Notes: generated from the letters alone by a model not told the origin. A stretch of 64,000 nt of DNA from Loxodes magnus (GCA_946699065.1 CAMPDV010001510.1:49853-113852), one strand, 5' to 3'; shown: positions 25,510-36,659, counted from the stretch's first letter. Numbers and translations are program-made.

Positions 25510-26240
25510 ATTATTTAAATTTTCAAGTAGTCAATTATTTTAAATCTGATATACCCTTCATTTATAATTTTGCTTATTTTAATTTTATTTATTTATTAAT
25601 ATTTAATACTTTCCATCGCTATTTTGCCATCAAATAAATTAAGTTGTTTTTTAATTTAAACAAATATTTTAGGGTTTTCGCTATAATTTATTTAGGTTTT
25701 ATGCTAATATTCTTCCTATATATTTGAATTAAATTAATTTTTAAACCTAGTGATATTGGTTTAGTATGTAATAATGACTAAATGTATCCATAAAGATATT
25801 ACAAGTATACGAAAGTAATAAAAATAATAAATAATTAAAAATTGCATATTTTTCTTAAATTTTAATAATTGTTAGCATTTTAAGAATTTCACTCATTATC
25901 TATCTAAAAACTTCATAATTTTAAATAAAGCATTTTTATTCTTAATGTAATAAATCTACTTGTCCCTTATAGTAATTAATTTTATCTTAGGTAAAGTTTT
26001 CTTTATTTAATATTAAGTAAGGTATGAAAGTGATTTTATAATATTCATAAAATTGTTATTTTATAAATTAAAACCATTCTTTATTTCTGTTTTCATTTAT
26101 TTCTATGTCTTAGCCTTTAAGCAAATTTCATAGTTGATAAACTATTTGGAAAATAATTAAATTAAGAATTTATAGTGAATAATCTACTCTCTATAGATAC
26201 TAAAAACATTAGCAAGTAGAAACTTAAAATATATTAGATA
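25510..26240. other. A+T-rich spacer between R2 and the C2H2 fragment
   Basis: I see no supported gene or RNA here. Confidence 0.5.
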
Positions 26241-26249
26241 AAGAATAAG

Positions 26250-26762
26250 CATCAATTTCAAATTTAAATCAGTAGAGTCAAAGTAGAAAAATTACAACTA
26301 ACAAAATTTAAAGAGTTAAAGAAAGAAAGTAATAAACTACAATATGGAACTATCATTTATGATAAGGATGATAACATTTTATATCAATGCAAAGAATTCT
26401 AAGATCTTCAAGAAGCTTAAGCAAAACACTTTTAAAAGAACCATCCAGAAGCTAAACCTAATGAGATTATGAGCTAGATTTGCGAAAGCTCTTTTGGTAA
26501 GAAAATAACTTCTTAAGCATTTAGTAAAACATTAAGCTAAAAAATAAAGAAAAAACAATTCAAAGAACAAATAAAATAAGATAAAGAAGATAACAGTTAA
26601 AGTTTAAAGAAATAAAGCTAATTAAAGAATCAAGAAAAGAAAGATATTAATTAAGAATACTTTTTAATATAATAATTGTTATTTAAATTTATATTCTCTT
26701 TATGTATTAAGTCACAGAATTTTCTAATATTTTATAACTTTCTAAAAAGGATTAAAAAATGA
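26250..26762 (+). pseudogene. C2H2 zinc-finger gene fragment, paralogue of the 56-kb gene
   Basis: One frame, open with ciliate Gln codons and ending at TGA 26760-26762, contains YGTIIYDKDDNILYQCKEF and then a H-x4-H end (KHFQKNHPE). The 56-kb gene has YGTIIYNKDDIAVYKCKEC in the same position, so the two are clearly related. Here the second zinc-binding Cys is Phe, so the finger should not fold. No start codon or upstream finger is present. A Lys/Gln-rich tail follows. It is best read as a truncated paralogue. Confidence 0.6.
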
Positions 26763-27059
26763 TTAGACTAGTTTCTTTCCAAAAGGTGCATAGTTTAATT
26801 ATATAGCCATTAATCGTACTTTAAATAGTTTGCTATATATTTTCTTTATGCTTGTATTATAATTTTAATTATTCTCATAAATTTAATAAGCTGACGCATT
26901 TGTTATCATTAATAAATTTTAAGTTCTATTTTATAAATAACCTCAAAACTTACAATATTTATTAATCTCTATTGGCTTAAATTAAAAATACATATGATGG
27001 AAAGAATATACAAAGGTTTTCTTGCTCTCTATAACCAGGGATAAGCGGTGTATTACTAG

Positions 27060-27870
27060 GAGCAAGGGAAAATTCATTAAGAAAATCTTTCAAAAAATTG
27101 ATTCTTATCTGAAGAGAGAAGTCTAGGAAATAGGTTAAAAATATTTTGCACAATAAGCCTTTGATTTCACCAATGAATAGTAAATAAGTTACGATTAGCT
27201 GATTAAAGTGGTGTTGAAACTTCAGAAAGAGTTTTAGAAACTGAAGAAAGACAATAAGAAACTAATGGAAAAATCTTAATAGCTGAATAAAAAGATCATG
27301 GTTCATGTCCCAGGAAAGAGACTAAACGCCTTCTGGAATATATTTAATATCAAAGCAGTCAATCATAAAATTAAAAATATGCGCAGAAAGAACTGAGAAA
27401 AAAATCGAAATAATGGAGGGAAATCAAGAAAGATATAGTACTATAAGGAACTAAATTAAAAAGAGACTTAACTTAATAGTAGTAAAAATTGAATTGGAAA
27501 AAATTAATATTTCTATTTGCTCGGAGAAATTGACTAAATAAATTGTGAAAAGAGGCCATTTTTGCAAAAGATAAAAAATTTTTGCCGACAGCGCCAAATT
27601 TTACGAAAACGACAAAAAAGTATTTGCAAGAGAAGTATTTATTAGAACAGAAAAATCATATTATTAAAGAAATTCTGTTTTTTCCAGAGAATTATATGTA
27701 AGAAAAAATGGACACATGATCCAGAATTAGAATAGCAGAGAAGATTGGATTGGAGAGTAGGGTGATCCGGACCACAAAGAGAAATTGGCTGCTCGAAAAT
27801 GAAGTCGAAAATTCCAGAATATGAGTAAAATTTTGCATTTAACAAATATAAATACTAGACAGTTAACTTG
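27060..27870 (+). pseudogene. Zinc-knuckle retroposon family, decayed copy C
   Basis: The frame contains ISYDQLIKVVLKLQKEFQ and KLKKDNKKLM. This is the family's coiled-coil signature and is also seen at 30.7 kb (QLIKVVLNLQEEVKRLKKDN) and 46 kb. A segment like LNAFWNI follows, as in element D. The downstream part is Lys-rich and decayed, and no intact CCHC motif remains. Several breaks are present. Confidence 0.5.
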
Positions 27871-27959
27871 ACTGAAAAACATTCCAATAATAAAAAAGAG
27901 TTAAATCGGCATCAATAATTTTTCTTTAAGAAAAGTAATCAAGAAAATTAAAAAAAGAT

Positions 27960-28200
27960 AAAAGATTTCAGGAAGGGATTCTTCGCGGTTCTAATGAAGT
28001 AAGAATCTAAAATGCAGCACAATTACGAGGTGGCCAAAAAACAAAAGAAAACTACTTACGCTGCAATGAAACAACCTTGGAGGAGAAACTGCTGAAATAG
28101 ACGAATCCGTTTTCAGCCAAGTGGTTTAGGAATTTAATCTCTCTTGACAGATGAGCATGTAACAACTAAATACGGTGATGCGTTTGCTATTTCTTAGGTA
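27960..28200 (+). pseudogene. Zinc-knuckle family N-terminal segment in S1
   Basis: Pieces of frame give a basic stretch and then ESVFSQVVQEFNLS and QMSMQQL, matching the N terminus of element D (EVSEFNPSGQMSMEQL). The coiled-coil and knuckle are missing after about 28200, so this is a 5' fragment with more than one break. The S2 counterpart is at 50985-51240. Confidence 0.5.
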
Positions 28201-29201
28201 TCATTTTTTATAATATATTAAAAAATAACAGATTATAATAAATTATCATGGTGAATTTTCATCTTCACTATTTTCATTTTTATCATGAACTCATATTATC
28301 ATCTTTCCTATGGTTTTATTGCTTCTAAAATAGTTTAAAAAATTAATTTAAATAAATAAAGAAAAGATAAAAATAGTAGCATAATTTAAATTTCAATTAC
28401 TTTATAATAAAAAATAAAAAATTTTAATTTGATTAAATTTATTTTAGATAAGTGTATAAGCTGTAAACCGAATATTTATAAATAATTATATTATTTAATT
28501 TTTAATTTTAGTAATATTTTAAATGTTTTAATAGTTTTGAATCGATAAACAGATTTAATTTAATAAATGCTTATAATTTTTGTTAATATGTAAGTTTCAA
28601 TTATCTAAGAGAGCTTATAATCTGAAAGTTGTTAATTAGATAGCTAAAAGAAGGTTATTAATTTTAAGATTGCTTGAAGTTTGATAAATCCAAAACAACT
28701 AAATGTAATGAATAAAGAATTTTAGTATTGCATTCTTTTAAACTTAATAGCTAAATTATTAAATTAACTATCTTATTTTTATAAATCTAACTTTCTTTTA
28801 AAATAATTCCTCAACCTCTTAGCATTCATTAATTTTCATTCACTATACAATGATATTTTTAAACGAAATGCTGTATATTTCTATCGAAATTTGCCTCCAT
28901 GATAATAATTATCATGTAAATGCTGTTAAAATAGAAAAAATTAATTTTTAATTTTTATAAAATATTAATAAATTTTGGAGACGAAAAGGTAAAATACTTT
29001 ATATATAGGAAATAAAAAATTCATTATTATAGGTTTATTTATATTTGAAGAAATATAATTTATTTATTTTTTTAATATTTCATATATCAATTTATTTTAT
29101 GAGCTTTTTATTCTGACTCTCATAAATTAATAACGCGAGAATAGCGCAAAGCTCTATTATAGAATTATATACATATAAATAAATAAATAAATTTGATTAT
29201 A

Positions 29202-29233
29202 GAGCGCGTAGCACTTTCGTTGGTGCGCAGCTC
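29202..29233 (-). other. GAGCGCG hairpin of SINE copy b
   Basis: Best-preserved copy: GAGCGCG, then TAGCAC, loop TTTCGTTG, then GTGCGCAGCTC. Confidence 0.75.
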
Positions 29234-29437
29234 TTTAAAAAAAATGTTTCATACTGACAAGAATGTTTGTTACTGATAAAATTATAAGATACTGATAAAC
29301 CTTGTTCAATACTGGTATAATTATTCAGTACTGATAAAAATGTTCAATACTGATATAATTTTAGAATACTCGTAATCTTTAATACTTGCTGGAGGTCCAA
29401 GGACATGGCAGGATTGTGTCTCATTGCATCACCAAAG

Positions 29438-29485
29438 CAGAGGACGACATGTGTCAATTATGGGTACTTAAATTCCCCTCCTCTG
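29438..29485. ncRNA. Small conserved fold, copy 4
   Basis: CAGAGG/CCTCTG stem with inner GGG/CCC hairpin; first tandem unit of SINE copy b. Confidence 0.5.
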
Positions 29486-29590
29486 ATGAAGCTCGCAATA
29501 TTATTTCTTTTTTGTTCGAGAATTAAAAATAAAATAAGCCAAGCCAGTGTCGAAGGTCTAAGAATCTTATTTCTCGAGGCCAAGCCAAAG

Positions 29591-29640
29591 CAGAGGAAGA
29601 CATAAAGTCGATTATGGGTACTTAACTTCCCCAACCTCTG
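29591..29640. ncRNA. Small conserved fold, copy 5
   Basis: Second tandem unit of SINE copy b, almost identical to the unit at 18951-19000. Confidence 0.5.
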
Positions 29641-30048
29641 ATGAAGATGACCTTGTTGTTCACCTTCGAACAACTATGGCGGTTTTAAAAAATATATATC
29701 CTATGATAATTTAAAAATGAATTGTTATATAGTTTGAATTAAGTAGATATTTATTTGCCTATATAAAAAATGATTATTTTAAATATTGCTTGATAACAGA
29801 TAAACACTAAATAAACAAATATTTTTAATTTTTAGAAATAAAAGTTGCTTTAACTATTATAATTAAGAGAATTTATGAAAGTTTTCTCTTAATTTGAAGG
29901 AAAATTTATTTATATTTTATTAATTAGGATAAGCATAAGATATATAAATTATAAAAGAGATAATCTTTTAAAGTATTTAAATTAAAGTTTATAAAATCAA
30001 GATATATGATGGTATTTAGATTATATCAAATATTTAAAAGAAACTAAA

Positions 30049-30120
30049 TAGTGAGGAGTAGTTTCGATCTACCAACCTCTGGGTTATGGGCCCATCGCTC
30101 TTACATTGTGCTACCCCGCT
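30049..30120 (-). tRNA. Initiator tRNA-Met (CAT), decayed copy
   Basis: This is a 72-base counterpart of the sound gene at 52133-52204, with anticodon CAT in GGGCCCATAACCC. The acceptor and T arms, including GATCGAAAC, still pair. The D arm reads GCAC...GAGC instead of GCGC...GCGC and no longer pairs fully, the A-box region is altered, and the first anticodon-stem pair is lost. It is probably a pseudo-tRNA created by duplication of block S. Confidence 0.75.
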
Positions 30121-30435
30121 ACTTGAAGTAATACTTAAACTCCTAATAATTACTTAAAGGGAACTTTGCAAATGTATTGGAAGCAATCTTAAATTTAAAG
30201 CTTTATTATTTATTAATTATTTTATTTATAAACTTAAAACTTAATCTTATAATTTCAACATTAATTCAGTTAACATCATATTGATATCTATCCAGGGCAA
30301 TTTTTTATATAACCAAGTTTGAGACAATTCTAACACATCTTTTGCCTTTACTATAGAGATTTATTTTATTAATTTTGTAATATTAATAAACTTATGGGAA
30401 AGGAACAGAAAAAATGAATTTAATATAATTAGACT

Positions 30436-31411
30436 CAGAAAAAAAAATGGTTGAAGGTTTCAAGTCAGGCTTCTATACCACCTCTTCCTAAGCCAAAAAG
30501 GAAGGGAGGAAGCAAGAAACCAAGTCTTAATAATCTTAACAATCTTCTCTATCACAACCTTAACCAACACTGAACTAACAACTTGGATTCTAACAAAACG
30601 AACGAAAGCCAACCTTGAAGAATATACACACGGAAACTCCAACCTCAAGCGAGAAACCAAGGAAACAGATGAAGTCTGTTCTCCACCAGGAGGTATCAGA
30701 GTTCAACCCTTCTGGCCAGATGAGCATGGAGTAGCTCATCAAAGTGGTACTGAACCTCCAGGAAGAGGTTAAGAGATTGAAGAAGGACAATAATATGCTG
30801 ATGGCAAAGCTAGACCTAGCAGAAGGAATTGAGTCAAGACTTATGACCTAGGAAAGAGATCTTAACGCCTTTTGGAATATCTCACAAAGTCAGATTAACG
30901 AATCCTAAAATTAGCTTTAGAAACAGACTGAACTGGATAACAGACTCAGAAAAATAGAAGATAAATTGTAAACTTTTAAGAAAGAGTAAAGCGAAACTGG
31001 AGCTATAAAAATGGAAATCGAAGCCTAGAAAGAGCAATCAAATCAAGGAAAATAATTCAAAATAAAGAAGAAATGTTTCTGCTGTGGAAGCGTATGACAT
31101 TTTTATCGGAATGTTAGAAATTCTAATAGAAATAAAGAAACTATTGGATAAAAGAACAACAAAAGAAGAAAAAAGAAGAAGCAAGAATGAAAAGAATGTA
31201 TTGCAACCCTGATGGTTCAATATACAAGATCAAGATGGAACCATAACAAGTAAAAGGAAGGAGAACCTAGAGAAACCCGAGTTCCCAATCTCGTTAAAAT
31301 TGGACGTCCCAAACATTTATATTTAACAGCAGGGAGCATGAACTGCTGTCCTCCTGACGGGGTTGGAAATCCCTTAAAACGGAAAACTTAAATTTAATAT
31401 TATTATAATAA
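30436..31411 (+). mobile_element. ORF-bearing short retroposon, element D, with 15-bp target-site duplication
   Basis: Perfect direct repeats TAATATAATTAGACT flank it at 30421-30435 and 31412-31426. S2 near 52515 has the empty site with one copy of the target. The 5' end (AAAATGGTTGAAGGTTTC) matches the 5' end of element B. The body carries the zinc-knuckle frame. The 3' part has a CAGCAG/CTGCTG hairpin (31327-31348), a GGGG...CCC hairpin (31359-31373) and an A/T-rich tail. At about 976 bp it has no room for a reverse transcriptase. Matching 5' ends in B and D mean these are complete units rather than random truncations. Confidence 0.88.
30669..31190 (+). pseudogene. Coiled-coil/CCHC protein of element D
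   Basis: This frame is open for 173 codons up to about the zinc knuckle when TAA/TAG are Gln. It starts MKSVLHQEVSEFN and continues SGQMSMEQLIKVV and a long coiled coil (LQEEVKRLKKDNNMLMAKL, then a second heptad stretch near residues 85-130). It reaches the knuckle start CFCCGS and a Lys/Arg-rich tail. A piece YCNPDGSIYKIKMEP after it, in another frame, matches YCTANGKIFRNFTME in the 49.2-kb copy, so the full protein was longer. The copy is lightly damaged, with about two breaks. The likely role is nucleic-acid binding and self-assembly like LINE ORF1p. Confidence 0.65.
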
Positions 31412-31969
31412 TAATATAATTAGACTTATGATAATTAGAATTTTTACAAAAAACCTTATTTTAAAAAGTAGATAAATTAATATAATCTTTCATAAGGAAT
31501 TATAGAAGAAAAAATAAGAAATATTAAAGCTGAAAATTGAAAGTTTAATAAATTCCGAAAATGGAAAAGAATAAACTTAATAGTTCTTACATCAATAATA
31601 ATAATAATTAATGAAATTTTCCTTAATTTTAAATATTTAGTCTAATAAATATTTCTTCTATTCATATAATTAATAATTAAAAAGTTTCTAATTCTTTATA
31701 ATGAAAAAATTACTAAATTAAATTAACTTAAGCTTATGAATTAAATTTAGTATGAAGCTCGCTTCATATATCAATTATTAATATTAATTTAAATTAAATT
31801 TATTAAGAAAAAACTAGAAACATTTGTTGCTTTAATTTAGCTTTAAATGAAAGATTAAAAGTAGATAAATTTAGAGAAATAATGATAATTTAAATTAAAA
31901 AAGTAAAGTTTGCTTCTAAGATAGTTTATATTAGGAGTATTAAGAATTAAATTCTAATTAAGTAATAGT

Positions 31970-32390
31970 TTAAAGATAATCATTTTAATTTAAGCAAATC
32001 AATTTATACCTAAATTATTAAGTTTAATTTAAGAGGATTTGATTCATCATTTAGTAGAATTTACTATAAATACGCTAATCTATAATATTTAGAATTTATT
32101 CTTTATGAGATAAGTGGGTAAAGGATGAAAAATTAATTTAAAAAGATATAAATTTAAGATTAAATATTCAAGTTTATTCTTTAAAAGCTTTAAATTTAAA
32201 TAGTTAACAAAAAATAGAAGATACTTAGCTTTGAAATTGTAAAGCATTAATTTTAGATAAAAATAAAAAAAGATTTAAATTAATATCTAATAATTAAATA
32301 ATAAATATACATGTATTAAGTTTATAGTAATTTATGCATATCATCTAATTAGTAATATTCCTTTAGTGATTAAGAATCTTTTACTTAAAA
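31970..32390. other. A+T-rich spacer
   Basis: I see no gene or RNA between block S1 and the R fragment. Confidence 0.5.
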
Positions 32391-32990
32391 AGAAAAAGTT
32401 TAAAAAGCTTGAGTTTAAATAAATTAAAACTTTCATATCTTTTAATAATAATTCTTTATTTCTTTAAGTTTAAATTATATTGTAATTCATTTTTTCCAAT
32501 AATTACAGATATAAACTTACATTAAATTATATCTATAACAAAATTATAAAAAGTAAATATAAATAAATTAAAGAGTTAATAAGAAGTTTAGATTGCTAAG
32601 TTTCCCTTTTTGAGGAAAATATTTAGAAATAAGGATCATTTTAATTAAGTTTTGATAAGTTTAAATTGGGAATAATCAATAAAATATGCATTTCAATCTT
32701 ATTTTTTAGCAATTCTTCCTTTAACAATGTCGAATCACTTGAGATTTTTATATTTGAATGGAGAACCAAAAAAAAAAATTTTATAAATATTTAAACTTGG
32801 AAATAGATTATTTTAGATTGTAGAAATCATATTGCTTCAGAAGGGATTTCTTAAATAATTTTATTTTAGGAAGATAGATGAAAATTAGAATCAAAATGAT
32901 ATTCTCATTTAGAAACAGTTGGTAATTAAATGAAATATACCCAAAAGAAGGAATTTCAGAATTTAATAAGTAAAAAGCTTATGTCTATAA
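32390..32990 (+). repeat. Fragment of repeat unit R (R5)
   Basis: This segment aligns with the inverse of R3 from about 45650 down to 45060. The common tract includes a run near 32800 resembling CTTGGAAATAGATTATTTTAG, and a shared ATATACYCAA motif near 32935. The membrane-protein gene is not included. Confidence 0.65.
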
Positions 32991-32999
32991 CATATTTCA

Positions 33000-33360
33000 T
33001 CTAGTAAAGAGAGAAGAGTATTTTATAGGATTTATTAGACATTTATGTTCATATAGCAAATATTTTTTAACTACTAATTTATTCATTAGTTTATATATGC
33101 AAATTAATAGATAATACCTATTAAATAGCTTTCCTCATATATCTATAACTTGATACTCTTCTCATTTAATATTTATAAATTAAGTAATATAGGTTATAGT
33201 TAAGATCTTTATATATATTCGTTTTTATAAACTTAAATAACTAATAAACATTATTATCTTTATATAATTCACTTATAAAAATATTTTATTAATATAATCA
33301 AATTAAATAAACTTTATATTCTTACTCTTTAATCCTTATTTACTTTATACCTCTTAAATC
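33000..33360. other. Gene-free spacer downstream of the kinase relic
   Basis: A+T-rich with no supported feature. Confidence 0.5.
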
Positions 33361-34563
33361 TCATTCTTTCTAGGTCCTTTATACTATATTCTTTAGATAC
33401 TAGATCATCAAAAACACTTTAAAATTCATAAAACCACCAATTTCTTCGTATGCTAGCAGCTTAAATACTTGAAAATTATTCTATTTAAGGTAAAGGAACT
33501 ATAAACTTCTAAGATGATTTTGGAATTGATTGCTACTTACTGCAACTAAATGAATCATTTTTGAGCTTATATATTGATTTTTATGCTATTTATTACATTT
33601 CTGAATATCTAAGTAACATTGTAGCTTCTACTTTAAATCTCTCAATTCTTGTTTTACTTTTTATTCTTATTATAATAGCATAAAAGATTCTTATCCAGGA
33701 GCTTCTTCTATCATATCATACTGACTTGTAATATATTCACTATCTTTACAAATTTTCTATAGAATCATTGCCGCATAAATAAATTCTTCATCTTCTTCTT
33801 TTCTGATTACTTTTCTGCTTTCTAGATAAGATTCTTAGCATTCTAGAAATCACACTCATTTACATTTATTAAAACTGATAATTCGGAATCTTAACTTCCT
33901 TATGAATCGCAAAGAGTATGGTTTTATAATTATCGAAATCAATTTTATCTTCTATAAGTGATTAAATCATCTTTAAGCATTCCTTAAAAATTATACATTT
34001 TAAAAATTAGGCAATTTTTCAGCTTTCTTTCCACTAATCATTTCATATAAAATTTAACCCAAACTTCAGTTATCTTGGATAACTTCATGTGCTTTCTCAA
34101 CTTTATATATCCCAAAATCTCCTAATTTAAAAATAGTTTAAACTGCTTACTAGCAAAGGAATATATTTGATGTCTTTAAATTTTTGTGTACGATATTATT
34201 ATCTCTAAGTACTTTAAGACCATTAACCAAATTTTATAAGATATGCATAGTTTCTTATTCTGAAACTTTTCCTCTGGATTATAAATAATCTTACAGAGTA
34301 CCTTCTTACATAAGTTCAGTTACTAAATAAATATTATTTTATGTACAAAAAACATCATGAAACTTGACAAGATTTTAATGTGAGATCATACTGATTATTG
34401 GATTTTCAATTCCAATGCTTTATCTATTCAGTTATCTTACAGTAAAGTATTCTTCTCTTTAGTTTTTAAAAACTGATTTTCATACTTATCCAAAATTTCC
34501 TTCTCCTATTTACGTCAAAAGTAAATAGTTTCCAACTTGTTTGAATTTTTATTTGAGGTCCAT
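33361..34563 (-). pseudogene. Ser/Thr protein kinase relic, NEK-like
   Basis: The minus-strand frame starts MDLKQKF at 34563 and ends at TGA 33361-33363 after 401 codons. The Gly loop is IGEGNFGQV. The beta-3 strand reads FTVRQL, with Arg where the ATP-binding Lys belongs. The alphaC/beta-4 part has SHQNLVKFHDVF. The catalytic loop reads IVHKNLKTSNIFL, so HRD has become HKN and the catalytic Asp is Asn. KLGDFGIYKV is intact. The activation segment is almost gone before SLGQILYEMISGK. TGA codons sit at codon 28 and at codon 166, the latter where kinases have the invariant Trp of D-x-W-S-L-G. The part from about 34020 to 33850 reads in a shifted frame (two compensating shifts). A Glu/Gln-rich C-terminal tail follows. 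It is related to NIMA-type kinases and catalytically dead. Confidence 0.8.
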
Positions 34564-34569
34564 TCTAGA

Positions 34570-36520
34570 TATTATATAATCAAGTCTAAAATATCATTAA
34601 ATACCAATTTGTAAAATCTGATATATAATGATGCATTTCTATTTATACTTTTATATTTAAAATGCATAGCTTATGACTATTATTAGAAATTTATTTTCTC
34701 ATAACAAATCTTTTTAAACTGATAATTTATTCATTAGTTTATACATCTATATAAGAAGAAATAAGCTTTACAGTATAAATCTTTTTTTAAGTACTTTACT
34801 CTACTCTGTATTATTATGCAAATATCAACTCTTTCACTTTTTTTTCTTAAAAAATCAATTTATAGAAATCAAGTAAGCAAAATTGTAATAGTTTTGGATA
34901 TTTTTGTAAATAAAAGTTGAAGTTTTTAGTTTTAATTTATAAATCAAGGAATTTTTCTTTTTTGATGAGTTTTTGAGTCTTTTTTCTAACATTTTTTAAT
35001 TTCTCATTTTTTATAACTCCGTCTATTTCATTTGATATTTAATTTTTATCTTTAGACTTTTTAATTATCTTTTTAGTTATTTCTTTAATTTTTAGTTTAC
35101 ATTCTATTATATAAATTTATTTTTTAAACTATATTTGATTTTTTTTTGTTAAAACTCATTTTTACACCTGTTTCTAATGAGTTTATCTTAAAAGTTATAT
35201 TGTTTTTTATACACCAAGGAAATAGTTTTCATGATAAAATAAATTTAAATAACAGATTAAAATTTTTTCGTTATAAAATGTTTTATTTAGAATCTTTTTT
35301 AGGAAATTTTAAGCAAGAGATTTGATTAATCTTGGTATTATCTTCAAGAATTACTATTTGTTTTTTCTAATTTTTAAGTAGTTTAAAGAACAAATTAAAT
35401 ATTAATTAATTTATATAAATTTTGAATAAATAAAAGATTTATTATAAGCTTTTAATTATATATTTCTATATCTTTGCTACTGAATATAATACTAATCTAT
35501 TTTTATTTTAAATTCTTATGTTTTGCTGAATTATTTTAGCATAAATATAGTTAAGAAATAATAATAAAAATTAATATTATTTAAATTTAAAATATGCTTA
35601 GAATAAAGTTTAAATATATTGACAAAATTAAAATACTTATATTTAGATAGAAAAGATAATAGCTTTTAGCATAGCAATTTATTTAAATAATATTAATAAA
35701 TTTAAGATTATTTTATACAAATATATATTTAATTTTTACACTATTTAAGAGTTTATTACGGTAGTTAAGAATTATTATATTTAAATAAAATTAATATCAT
35801 TATTTAAAGCCTAATTATGTATTTAATTCACTTATAAACACTTTTTTAAAAGTAAATAAAATTAATTTTAAAACATATTTCTATTTTGATACTTTGAATG
35901 TACAGCTACAATATAAATAAATAAATTTGTAAATAAAATTTAGAATCTTTTTATTATTATATATCTTAGATGTTAAATATTGGAATCATCTAAAGATAAT
36001 AAAAAGAAATACTATTTTTCAGATATCTATATTATTTAATATAAATAAATACATTTTTATATCAAAATTAACATTCATTCATCATTCTAAAAGGAAAATT
36101 CTTATTATTTCTATTCACATACATAAAGCAAGAGCACAGCTTTTACATAAAAATCCATTAAAAAAATTTCAAACTACTAATTTAAATCAAATATAGTTCA
36201 ATTTAGTTGAGAATAAGCCTTTGCTTAAACATTTTATCTCTAAGAATAGAAGAAATTAGAAATAATAAATTTATAAGAGAAAAATTTATAAATAAGAAGA
36301 ATAAGAAAATACCTATCGATAATTGCAATAAATTATTTAGTTTAAAGAATTAATAAAAGTGATAAACAAGTAGATAATCAAAAAACAGAAAATATAAAAA
36401 TGAATACTAAGCATAAAAAAGGAAATAAATAAAAGCCAAGAGGCTAGGAAATAATAAATAAGATAAATATAGTAAAGGCTTAAATTAAGTCGAAGAATAA
36501 TTATAAATTAATATTCTGTT
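34570..36520. other. Gene-free A+T-rich stretch
   Basis: No frame with coding-like composition and no structured RNA was seen between the kinase relic and the U4 gene. Confidence 0.5.
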
Positions 36521-36525
36521 AAAAT

Positions 36526-36646
36526 CAGGTCATTTCTGACCTTCCAGAAATTGGGCAGAGCCACATATTGGATGTAGTTCTCAATTAGCAATAATCGCGC
36601 ATCAGCAGAGCTTCACTTGCTACGATATTGCCCCTAGCACGAGGAT
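36526..36646 (-). ncRNA. U4: U4 spliceosomal snRNA
   Basis: Read on the minus strand, the sequence contains GGGGCAATATCGTAGCAAG followed by GCGCGATTATTGCTAATTGA. The latter is the highly conserved U4 core that pairs with U6 (stems I and II flanking the 5' stem-loop). Further on, AATTTCTGGA resembles an Sm-binding site and is followed by a terminal hairpin, AGGTCA-GAAA-TGACCT. The total of about 120 bases is slightly short of the roughly 145 of animal U4, which have longer 3' stems. The 5' end is estimated from the start of the conserved region. It is a pocket of normal base composition in very A+T-rich DNA and looks functional. Upstream there is only a vague TTTAAATTAAAG TATA-like element. 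Confidence 0.9.
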
Positions 36647-36659
36647 ACTCTTTACTAAC

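Larger units (their letters stand above)
29190..29684 (-). mobile_element. SINE-like element, copy b
   Basis: It has the same modules in the same order as copy a: GTTGTTC/GAACAAC hairpin, two small folds, TACTGATA repeats, GAGCGCG hairpin, and in element orientation an (ATTT)n tail that reads as TAAA repeats at 29170-29190. It lies within a 970-bp stretch of S1 that S2 lacks. Confidence 0.7.
27955..31965 (+). repeat. Duplicated block S, copy S1
   Basis: This block aligns with 50985-53065. Shared parts are a zinc-knuckle family N-terminal segment (about 27960-28200), an A+T-rich tract, the initiator tRNA-Met and the region after 31412. S1 is about 2 kb longer because it holds extra DNA at 28876-29850 (with SINE copy b) and element D at 30436-31411. 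Confidence 0.8.
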
